From positions 1 through 6,150 of the forward strand of contig JADHLR010000095.1 in the NCBI GenBank assembly GCA_016780525.1: a stretch of 6,150 nucleotides of DNA, given 5' to 3'. The translations under genes were made by a program, and so were the position numbers. The stretch comes from Candidatus Puniceispirillum sp. (GTDB lineage: Bacteria > Pseudomonadota > Alphaproteobacteria > Puniceispirillales > Puniceispirillaceae). The notes below the pieces were generated by a model. The model searched no databases. It had not been told where the DNA came from and saw only the letters and a list, made by a program, of their open reading frames with translations. Each line of letters begins with the position of its first letter. The first letter of the stretch is position 1. Below, piece after piece: positions 1 through 5,593 of this stretch.

Positions 1-636
1 AACGCGGAAAATGTCGCGGCGGTTCAGGCAGGCTGTCCGAATCTGGGCCGGCATATTGAAAATCTGAAATCATTTGGCGTGCCGGTAGTGGTTGCGATCA
101 ACCATTTTGTCAAAGATACCGATGCCGAAGTGCAGGCGGTACAGGATTATGGTGCAGAGATGGGCACTGAAGCGATTCTGTCAAAACATTGGGCAGACGG
201 GTCGGCGGGGTCGGAAACTCTGGCCAGACGGGTCGCCGAGATTGCCGATTCTGATGCGGCTGATTTTTCACCACTCTATCCGGATGAGATGTCATTGGCC
301 GACAAGGTGCAGACCATCTGCAAAAAGATTTACCGGGCCGATGAAGCGGTGATGGATAAAAAGATCCTTGATCAGCTGCAAGATTGGGAATCACAGGGCT
401 ATGGACATTTGCCGGTTTGTATGGCGAAAACCCAATATAGTTTTTCGACCGACCCGACCCAGCGCGGCGCACCAACCGGCCATGTTGTGCCGGTGCGTGA
501 AGTGCGGATCAGTGCCGGTGCCGGCTTTATTGTTGTCGTCTGCGGCGAGATTATGACGATGCCGGGCCTGCCACGCAAACCAGCCGCTGAAACCATCTGC
601 CTCAATGCCGATGGTGAAATCGAAGGTTTGTTCTAG
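1..636 (+). CDS. fhs: Formate--tetrahydrofolate ligase, C-terminal part (5' end outside window)
   Basis: This enzyme (10-formyltetrahydrofolate synthetase) makes 10-formyl-THF from formate, ATP and tetrahydrofolate in the cytoplasm, feeding one-carbon units to purine and formyl-Met synthesis or handling formate. The reading frame is open from base 1, and 211 residues are visible of a family usually about 555-560 long. Family landmarks seen are VPVVVAINHF near residues 27-36, KTQYSFSTDP, and the C-terminal block GEIMTMPGLPRKPAAE followed by a terminal GLF. The frame ends at TAG 634-636. The N-terminal ATP-binding part lies upstream of the window. The next gene starts 65 bases downstream on the same strand with no strong terminator between, so co-transcription is plausible. 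Identity rests on recognised family motifs and is secure. The CysGly-type variation near the end (VVVCGEIM) falls within what I would expect for the family. Confidence 0.96.
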   Translation, partial: NAENVAAVQAGCPNLGRHIENLKSFGVPVVVAINHFVKDTDAEVQAVQDYGAEMGTEAILSKHWADGSAGSETLARRVAEIADSDAADFSPLYPDEMSLADKVQTICKKIYRADEAVMDKKILDQLQDWESQGYGHLPVCMAKTQYSFSTDPTQRGAPTGHVVPVREVRISAGAGFIVVVCGEIMTMPGLPRKPAAETICLNADGEIEGLF

Positions 637-687
637 GTCTGTAGGATCGCTCAGACTCGTTTCCTGCATGTCCTGTAGCTCTTGGTG

Positions 688-694
688 AAAAGGA
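688..694 (+). promoter_or_regulatory. Ribosome binding site for the P-loop protein
   Basis: AAAAGGA lies 7 bases before the GTG at 702, which supports that start. An in-frame ATG at 669 is ruled out because it runs into TGA at 687-689. Confidence 0.65.
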
Positions 695-701
695 TTGTAG
701 A

Positions 702-2459
702 GTGACGAATAGTGATGCCACTTACCATGCTTGGAATCCAGGCCTCAGCTCGACCATACCGCCGCATCTTCTGCCGCTGATCACACTATTTCGGCCAGAA
801 AATGCGGCGGTTTCTTATCGACAAGCAAAAGAGGCCGCAGATTTCTGTGGCCTGCCTGCCGAAACCTTATGTGCGCTGACGGTTGAACGTCTGATCATTC
901 ATGAAGTGCTGATTAGGGTGACGGCGGATCTGTCGGTGCCGGATGGGCCGAGCTATGAATATCTGGGCATTTCATTGCGCTCGATGGTGGGGCGCATTTG
1001 TGATCTTTATGTGATGCCGCGTCTTGACGCCATCAGCGCCGAATTTGATCTGATCAAACAGCAGTCAGCCGAGGCCATCAATGCGATTTTAGAGCGCGAC
1101 GTATTCGGGCAAAATACAAAGCCCGATAAAGGCCGGTTTTTTGGCTTTTTTAAACCCAAGGCGGCACCTGTCAATGATGATGCAAAGCTGCCGGAGATGG
1201 GGGCGCTTGCCGCATGGAAAGCCGCCTTGCCAGACCAGCAGGACCCGGCCAAGCGGGCTTATTTATCGGCTTTAATCACTATTGTTGGCGGGATTATTGG
1301 CCAGCATGGACGGCTTGTCGCCGATCGCGAGCTTGTTGTTGAGCTTAGTCTGCGTCTGGTGATGAACAGCTTTGGCAGCCGTGAGATTGGTCGGATTATC
1401 CGGCCTGTTTTCAATGAGGCGGTTGCCAAGGAAGGCTATCGGTTCTTGCCGGCGCAATCGCACCCCATTGTGATGAATACAAAAGGCGCATCGGCATCTG
1501 GCAAAAGCACAATCCGACCACAGCAACGGCGATTGGCTGAAAAAATAAATGTCAAATGGGAAGATTTCGCCCTGATCAGCCCGGATTACTGGCGCAAATA
1601 TCTTCTCGATTACGACACAATGGGAGAGGATTATAAATATGCGGCGATGATGACCGGGCATGAGCTGGAAATTATTGACCGGAAATTGGACAGCTATGTT
1701 GCGGCCAAGGCACGCCGCCATAATCTGCCGCATCTTTTGCTCGACAGGTTTCGCTTTGACAGTTTCAAAGTGGGCGATGACGGGGATTACCAAAGTAAAT
1801 TATTGAGCCGCTTTGGGGCGACGGTATTTTTGTTTTTTATCATCACGCCGCCGGCACAAACCGTCGAGCGGGCATGGCAACGCGGTCTGACAACAGCGCG
1901 CTATAAGGCTGTCAATGATTTGCTGTATCATAATATCGAGGCGTTTAACGGCATCCCGGAATTATTCTTTTCCTGGATGGGGATTGGCGACAAAACAGTT
2001 TATTTTGAATTTCTGGATAATGATGTGCCGCTTGGTGAACGGGCCCGCACCATTGCCTATGGGCATCACGGCCATATGACGATTCTGGACCCGTCAGCGC
2101 TTGGAAATATAGACAGGTTTCGTCAGGTCAACACCAAGGCCAGCAAAGCTGAAGAGGTGCTGGATGCGACCTGGCAGCCAACACATGACTTTTTGCGTCA
2201 GTGTTTTTCCAGTTTTGCACGGATTGATTTTGCGGATTATGAAGACGCCACCATATATGGACGTGTTGAATCGGGCGTATGGCGCATGAAAAATGCGGCG
2301 CATTACCCACAGCGTCGCGATCATCAGGATTGTTTGTCGGCTTTGGGCTGGGGGCAGCCGCCGGCTGCCGAGACGCTGAGCACGGAAACCATTGATGTGG
2401 CGCAGGAAAAACGCCTCACCATAGGCGCCTGGGCAACGCATCACCCGCATAATGGCTAG
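702..2459 (+). CDS. Uncharacterised P-loop protein with zeta-toxin/kinase-like C-terminal half
   Basis: I do not recognise this 585-residue protein as a named family. The start is GTG with a good ribosome binding site. Residues 262-270 form a Walker A loop, GASASGKST, with K268 as the phosphate-binding lysine, preceded by a hydrophobic strand (HPIVMNTK). S293-P294-D295 with W297-R298, a long helical stretch, and the strand HLLLDRFRFDSF (D348, R349) follow in the order seen in zeta-toxin and polynucleotide-kinase-like enzymes. The TPP at 382-384 followed by R390, R394 and R400 could be a lid with phosphate-contacting arginines. The N-terminal 260 residues are mostly helical by composition, with a basic linker near 145-155. 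No signal peptide or membrane segment is evident. ATP-dependent phosphotransfer is inferred from the fold; the substrate is unknown. No antitoxin-like small gene sits beside it, which argues against a classical toxin. It lies downstream of fhs and converges on hemH. Confidence 0.9.
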   Translation: MTNSDATYHAWNPGLSSTIPPHLLPLITLFRPENAAVSYRQAKEAADFCGLPAETLCALTVERLIIHEVLIRVTADLSVPDGPSYEYLGISLRSMVGRICDLYVMPRLDAISAEFDLIKQQSAEAINAILERDVFGQNTKPDKGRFFGFFKPKAAPVNDDAKLPEMGALAAWKAALPDQQDPAKRAYLSALITIVGGIIGQHGRLVADRELVVELSLRLVMNSFGSREIGRIIRPVFNEAVAKEGYRFLPAQSHPIVMNTKGASASGKSTIRPQQRRLAEKINVKWEDFALISPDYWRKYLLDYDTMGEDYKYAAMMTGHELEIIDRKLDSYVAAKARRHNLPHLLLDRFRFDSFKVGDDGDYQSKLLSRFGATVFLFFIITPPAQTVERAWQRGLTTARYKAVNDLLYHNIEAFNGIPELFFSWMGIGDKTVYFEFLDNDVPLGERARTIAYGHHGHMTILDPSALGNIDRFRQVNTKASKAEEVLDATWQPTHDFLRQCFSSFARIDFADYEDATIYGRVESGVWRMKNAAHYPQRRDHQDCLSALGWGQPPAAETLSTETIDVAQEKRLTIGAWATHHPHNG

Positions 2460-2484
2460 GCTGGCTTTATGTCCCGGCCTGGCT
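2454..2484 (+). terminator. Possible hairpin at the convergent gene ends (no U tract)
   Basis: In the + transcript, 2454-2464 can pair with 2474-2484 over 11 positions (three of them G-U) around a 9-base loop, overlapping the TAG of the P-loop gene. No T run follows, so an intrinsic terminator is not established. In the - transcript the three wobble pairs become A-C mismatches, so the structure favours + strand RNA. It lies within the 41-base gap between the convergent gene ends. Confidence 0.35.
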
Positions 2485-2500
2485 CCGCTGTGTGTTGCGG

Positions 2501-3652
2501 TTATGCCTCTGCTGGGGCTTTTTTTGCAGTCACTTTTTTAGCTGCAGTTTTTTTAGCCGCAGTTTTTTTAGCAGCCGTTTTATTGACAGCTGTCCGCCCG
2601 GCTTTTTGTCTGGATGGTGCCATTTCAACCCACCCCAGCAGATTTTCGATGGCGACCTCTTCAATCACCTTCATCCCATCAGCGGTGTCATTCAAACAGG
2701 GAATATAGGTAAAGGTTTCCCCGCCATGTTCGATAAATTCTTCATGTAATTCGATATCAAGCTCATCAAGCGTTTCCAGACAATCGGCGACAAAACCGGG
2801 CGCCATAATGGCGACATGTTTACTGCCTGATTCGGCCAGTTTGACAACTGTTTTATCGGTGTAGGGTTGCAGCCATGGTTCCGAGCCAAAGCGTGACTGG
2901 AATGTCGCATGGAAATGTTTTTCATCCCACTGCAAGGCCTCGCGAAGAAGACGTGCGGTTTTCATACATTGGCAATGATAGGGATCACCGGATACGAAAT
3001 AGCTTTTCGGGATACCGTGAAATGAAATCACCAGATCATCAGGCCTGCCTGACTTTTTGACAGCCGCTTTCACCGATTTGGCAAGTGCCTCAATATAGCT
3101 TTTGTGATCATGCCACGGCGGCACTGTACGAATGGCCGGTTGCCAGCGTAAATCCAGTGCCCATTTATACACCTCGTCATTCACCGTTGCCGTTGTCGAG
3201 GCGGCATATTGCGGATAAAGCGGCATCACCACAATCTGGCTGCATCCGGCGTCTTGCAATTTCTGCATCTGTGATTGAATGGCTGGCTGACCATAGCGCA
3301 TGGCGTAATCGACAATCAGATCATCGCGTTGGAACTGTTTGGCGACATGTTCTGCCTGCAGCCGGGTGATCCGGCGCAGCGGTGACCCATCCGGATCATC
3401 CTTGAGCCAAATACGCGCATAGGCATCGCCTGATTTTCGCGGGCGCACATTTAAAATGATGCCGTTCAGAATCACCCACCACAGCAAGCGCGGCACTTCA
3501 ATGACCCGGCGGTCGGATAAAAACTGTTTCAGATATCGACGCATTGACGGGGTGTCGGTGCCATCAGGCGTACCCAGATTGACCAGCAATAAACCGGTTT
3601 TGCCACGTCCCGGAAAATACGGATGATCGCTCGGCATAGAATTTATCGGCAT
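2501..3652 (-). CDS. hemH: Ferrochelatase with an Ala/Lys-rich C-terminal tail
   Basis: This enzyme inserts Fe2+ into protoporphyrin IX, the last step of protoheme synthesis, usually as a soluble or membrane-associated protein. The 383-residue product begins with the family's GLLLVNLGTPD block (20-30). It also contains YAMRYGQP (117-123), VMPLYPQYAAS (142-152), the signature VISFHGIPKSY with catalytic H212, the CQC pair at 227-229, FQSRFGSEPW (251-260), and the acidic site near E293 in CLETLDELDIE. The ATG at 3650-3652 has TTGAGG 7 bases upstream. The catalytic domain ends near residue 345, as expected for bacterial ferrochelatases. Beyond it is an unusual basic tail (about 350-383) built of repeated TAAKK units, like histone H1 or AlgP tails. 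hemA lies upstream on the same strand, 150 bases away. The function of the core is secure; the role of the tail is unknown. Confidence 0.97.
   Translation of the reverse strand: MPINSMPSDHPYFPGRGKTGLLLVNLGTPDGTDTPSMRRYLKQFLSDRRVIEVPRLLWWVILNGIILNVRPRKSGDAYARIWLKDDPDGSPLRRITRLQAEHVAKQFQRDDLIVDYAMRYGQPAIQSQMQKLQDAGCSQIVVMPLYPQYAASTTATVNDEVYKWALDLRWQPAIRTVPPWHDHKSYIEALAKSVKAAVKKSGRPDDLVISFHGIPKSYFVSGDPYHCQCMKTARLLREALQWDEKHFHATFQSRFGSEPWLQPYTDKTVVKLAESGSKHVAIMAPGFVADCLETLDELDIELHEEFIEHGGETFTYIPCLNDTADGMKVIEEVAIENLLGWVEMAPSRQKAGRTAVNKTAAKKTAAKKTAAKKVTAKKAPAEA
2516..2581 (-). repeat. 15-bp tandem repeats encoding the (TAAKK)n tail of ferrochelatase
   Basis: Lys-Lys codon pairs (AAA AAA) recur exactly every 15 bases at 2519-2524, 2534-2539, 2549-2554 and 2564-2569 on the - strand, separated by Ala/Thr codons. 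Three of the four A tracts are 7 long (2519-2525, 2548-2554, 2563-2569); the one at 2534-2539 is 6. The units differ at third positions, so this is a degenerate repeat and not a recent perfect duplication. Confidence 0.85.
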
Positions 3653-3659
3653 GACAAAA

Positions 3660-3665
3660 CCTCAA
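3660..3665 (-). promoter_or_regulatory. Ribosome binding site of hemH
   Basis: The - strand reads TTGAGG, 7 bases upstream of the ATG at 3652. This supports the first Met over the internal Met at residue 6. Confidence 0.65.
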
Positions 3666-3775
3666 TCACATAAAAATCGTTGAACAGACCGCGGATATAT
3701 CATCCACACCCTATGTAGGAAGCGCGACTTTAAAGATCCAGCATGATGCGGAGATTTTTCGCGGTTTCAGCAGAG

Positions 3776-3787
3776 ATCATCGATGAT
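3776..3787. other. 12-bp perfect palindrome in the hemA-hemH spacer
   Basis: ATCATCGATGAT is perfectly self-complementary. It lies 16 bases past the hemA stop codon and about 125 bases upstream of the hemH start. It could be an operator half-site pair or chance; it has no T tract and no loop, so it is not terminator-like. Confidence 0.3.
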
Positions 3788-3802
3788 TGGCGCACAATCT
3801 GC

Positions 3803-5023
3803 CTAACCTGTCTGTTGTGTGGTTTCAGCGGCGACCCGTTCAAACGCCATCTGCAAGGCGTCAACAAGATCATCGATCATCGCATCGGTATGAAACGGGC
3901 CCGGTGTCAGGCGCAGCCTCTCGGTGCCTTTTGGCACGGTCGGATAATTGATTGGCTGGACATAAATATGCCGTTCATTCAACAAAATCTGGCAAATCTG
4001 CGAGCAAATATCGGCATTGTTCACCATAACCGGCACGATATGTGTGTCGCCTTCGAGAAGCGGTAGGCCGGCATCACGCAGCTTTTGTTTCAAACGGTTC
4101 GCTTGGGTCTGCTGGCGCGCACGCTCGGCACCGCTTGATTGCAGATATTGCACCGATGCCAGCGCGCCATGCGCCAAAGCGGGCGGCAAGGCTGTGGTGA
4201 AAATAAAGCCAGAGCCAAAGCTGCGGACGGCATCACAGATCACATCATCAGCCGCAATATAGCCACCAAACACGCCAAACGCCTTGCCAAGCGTGCCCTG
4301 AATGATGTCAATCTTATCAGCCACACCGTGCATCTGGGCGACGCCGCCACCCTGATCGCCATACATGCCAACCGCGTGAACCTCATCAAGATAGGTCAGT
4401 GCGTTATATTTTTGCGCGAGCGCTGCAATTTCGGCAATCGGGCCGGTGTCACCATCCATCGAATAGACCGACTCAAAAATAATGATTTTCGGCCGGTCAA
4501 GCGGCTGCGCCTGCAGCAGCGATTCTAAATGCGCGCAATCATTATGCCGAAAGATAGATTTTTCACAGCGCGCATAACGAATGCCGGAAATGATTGAGGC
4601 GTGATTCATTTCATCAGAAAAAATGATAACATTATCCAGCAGGCCGGCCAGCGCACTAATGCTTGCCTCATTCGCCACATAACCGCTTGTGAGCACCAGA
4701 GCGCGTGGTTTTTGATGCAGTGCTGCAAGCGCTTTTTCCAGCTCGACAATGGCTGTGCTTGTCCCGGAAATATTGCGTGTGCCGCCGGCACCGCTGCCGC
4801 AATGACCGATGGCTGTTTGCATCGCATTGACAACGGCTGGGTGTTGCCCCATGCCGAGATAATCATTCGAGCACCAGATAACGACGTCATGTCTGCCCTG
4901 CGGGCCGTTCCAGCTGGCGTGCGGATGCCGCCCGGCCTGTCGCTCCAGCTCGACAAAACTGCGATAACGGTTTTCGCTTTTCAGCTGATTCAAGCGATTT
5001 CTGAATTGCTCGCGGTACTGCAA
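3803..5023 (-). CDS. hemA: 5-aminolevulinate synthase
   Basis: This PLP enzyme condenses glycine and succinyl-CoA to 5-aminolevulinate, the first committed step of the Shemin heme route. I choose the TTG at 5021-5023. It has GGAG 7 bases upstream, gives the familiar N terminus (M)QYREQF...RYRSFVELER, and gives 406 residues, matching known enzymes of about 400-410. The open frame extends to an ATG at 5086, but that ATG lacks a ribosome binding site and adds 21 atypical residues. In TTG numbering, landmarks are SNDYLGM (52-58), GSGAGGTRNISGT (76-88), H141 in the EMNHAS motif, YSMDGD (187-192), DEVHAVG with D213, and GTLGKAFG with the PLP-binding K247. The C-terminal RLTPGPFH block is also present. 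Related oxoamine synthases (BioF, Kbl, SPT) are less likely because the GTRNISGT and DEVHAVGMYG blocks fit ALAS. The product is cytosolic, and hemH follows on the same strand. Confidence 0.96.
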   Translation of the reverse strand: MQYREQFRNRLNQLKSENRYRSFVELERQAGRHPHASWNGPQGRHDVVIWCSNDYLGMGQHPAVVNAMQTAIGHCGSGAGGTRNISGTSTAIVELEKALAALHQKPRALVLTSGYVANEASISALAGLLDNVIIFSDEMNHASIISGIRYARCEKSIFRHNDCAHLESLLQAQPLDRPKIIIFESVYSMDGDTGPIAEIAALAQKYNALTYLDEVHAVGMYGDQGGGVAQMHGVADKIDIIQGTLGKAFGVFGGYIAADDVICDAVRSFGSGFIFTTALPPALAHGALASVQYLQSSGAERARQQTQANRLKQKLRDAGLPLLEGDTHIVPVMVNNADICSQICQILLNERHIYVQPINYPTVPKGTERLRLTPGPFHTDAMIDDLVDALQMAFERVAAETTQQTG

Positions 5024-5030
5024 TTTGGGG

Positions 5031-5036
5031 CTCCTA
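5031..5036 (-). promoter_or_regulatory. Ribosome binding site deciding the TTG start of hemA
   Basis: The - strand reads TAGGAG, 7 bases before TTG 5023-5021. No comparable purine-rich site precedes the alternative ATG at 5086, where the upstream bases read CTTGTCTGTGAC. Confidence 0.7.
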
Positions 5037-5067
5037 AACGCGACATCTAACGATCGCGCTAGACGTT

Positions 5068-5085
5068 TGATACTCCCATGTATCA
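5068..5085. promoter_or_regulatory. Inverted repeat upstream of hemA, candidate operator
   Basis: TGATAC (5068-5073) and GTATCA (5080-5085) are perfect inverted 6-bp arms with a 6-bp spacer. A second, overlapping near-palindrome, CATGTATCATG, spans 5077-5087. The dyad is centred about 53 bases upstream of the TTG start of hemA, where a promoter or operator is expected. The spacing does not match the FNR box (TTGAT-N4-ATCAA). The binding protein, if any, is unknown. Confidence 0.4.
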
Positions 5086-5146
5086 TGTCACAGACAAGTT
5101 TTCACGGCCATGCGACATCAGGTAGCGATTATGTAATAACAATTCG

Positions 5147-5197
5147 CCAATTGGAACAACCGGCCCATTGGAACAACTTGCCAATTGGAACAATTTG
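5147..5197. repeat. Three tandem 17-bp direct repeats
   Basis: Units at 5147-5163, 5164-5180 and 5181-5197 share 13 of 17 positions, including an invariant ATTGGAACAA core. Units 1 and 3 start with the palindrome CCAATTGG; unit 2 has CCCATTGG. Partial look-alikes flank the array at 5130-5146 and 5198-5214. The array is 124-174 bases upstream of the hemA start and 29 bases past the DUF3553 stop codon. A 17-bp period excludes in-frame coding. Confidence 0.85.
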
Positions 5198-5226
5198 CGA
5201 ATAGGTAAGCGTTGACGGTGTAAAAA

Positions 5227-5406
5227 TCAGTCGCGCCTATCGCTGTTTACTTTGACAAGATCAATGATCTGACAATTGATCATCTGCTTGCCGGCATGTT
5301 CGAAATTCACCGTCACATTTTTGCCAACGATTGACTGCACCTGACCATATCCCCAATCAGGCTGATCCGGGTGTGTCACAAAATCACCTAGGCTAAAATA
5401 TAACAT
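5227..5406 (-). CDS. DUF3553 family small protein
   Basis: This 59-residue protein of unknown function has the DUF3553 core: HPDQPDWGYGQVQS at 12-25, then VTVNFEHAGK (31-40) and a hydrophobic strand ending near residue 52. The pattern of short beta strands, a WGxGQV turn and an NFEHAGK strand looks by eye like the small Tudor/SH3-like modules at the ends of UvrD/PcrA-type helicases, so a nucleic-acid or RNA-polymerase contact is possible but unproven. I place the start at ATG 5404-5406, preceded by GAGGA 4 bases upstream. The frame stays open to 5502, but that extension has no family likeness. There is no signal peptide or membrane segment. The gene lies between ctrA and hemA on the same strand, after the ctrA terminator-like hairpin, so it probably has its own promoter; I could not place one with confidence. 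Confidence 0.85.
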   Translation of the reverse strand: MLYFSLGDFVTHPDQPDWGYGQVQSIVGKNVTVNFEHAGKQMINCQIIDLVKVNSDRRD

Positions 5407-5410
5407 TGAA

Positions 5411-5415
5411 TCCTC
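5411..5415 (-). promoter_or_regulatory. Ribosome binding site of the DUF3553 gene
   Basis: The - strand reads GAGGA, 4 bases before the ATG at 5406. The spacing is slightly short, but the site supports the 59-residue product over the 91-residue extension. Confidence 0.55.
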
Positions 5416-5504
5416 ATCTGCGCGCCAGAAAAGTGGCCACGCACCCTGTCTGCCATAGCGGCGCGGGCAGGGCAATGAAGAAGCGCAATGATGAACTGCC
5501 AACG

Positions 5505-5540
5505 AAAACTGACCAGTCGCAATGCCCGGCGAATGGTCAG
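5505..5540 (-). terminator. Probable intrinsic terminator of ctrA
   Basis: CTGACCA (5509-5515) pairs with TGGTCAG (5534-5540). Inside this, after one G-A mismatch, TCGC (5517-5520) pairs with GCGA (5529-5532) around an 8-base loop. In the - strand transcript the stem is followed at once by UUUU (5508-5505). The structure begins 53 bases past the ctrA stop. The U tract is short, so efficiency is uncertain. Confidence 0.65.
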
Positions 5541-5563
5541 CTTGTTATTCTCAGCTTATCATG

Positions 5564-5583
5564 CAGCGTAACAGGATACGCTG
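5564..5583 (-). other. Second hairpin in the ctrA 3' region
   Basis: CAGCGTA (5564-5570) and TACGCTG (5577-5583) form a perfect 7-bp stem with a 6-base loop, 10 bases past the ctrA stop codon. No U tract follows in the - strand transcript, so it may act in mRNA 3' stability or assist the terminator beyond it. Confidence 0.5.
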
Positions 5584-5593
5584 TCAGCGTCGG

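Noticed and set aside
637..656. GTCTG...CAGAC inverted repeat just after the fhs stop as a terminator
   Set aside because: Only a 5-6 bp stem with a 10-base loop and just three Ts a little later; too weak to call against chance.
702..2459. Toxin of a zeta/epsilon toxin-antitoxin pair
   Set aside because: No small antitoxin-like gene is adjacent, the protein is about twice the usual size, and base composition matches its neighbours.
2469..2749. + strand open frames rich in FFS/FLAAV residues that look like membrane segments
   Set aside because: They are antisense shadows of the lysine-rich hemH tail; poly-A codons on the other strand read as Phe/Leu-rich.
5024..5086. N-terminal 21-residue extension of 5-aminolevulinate synthase
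   Set aside because: No ribosome binding site at the ATG at 5086, no family likeness, and the TTG at 5023 gives the expected N terminus and length.
5253..5265. FNR-like box (TTGACAAGATCAA)
   Set aside because: It is one base short of TTGAT-N4-ATCAA, has a mismatch in the left arm, and lies inside the DUF3553 coding sequence.
5407..5502. N-terminal extension of the DUF3553 protein (91-residue version)
   Set aside because: Residues upstream of the ATG at 5406 look unlike the family (Cys/Arg-rich), while a ribosome binding site and the family start fit the shorter form.
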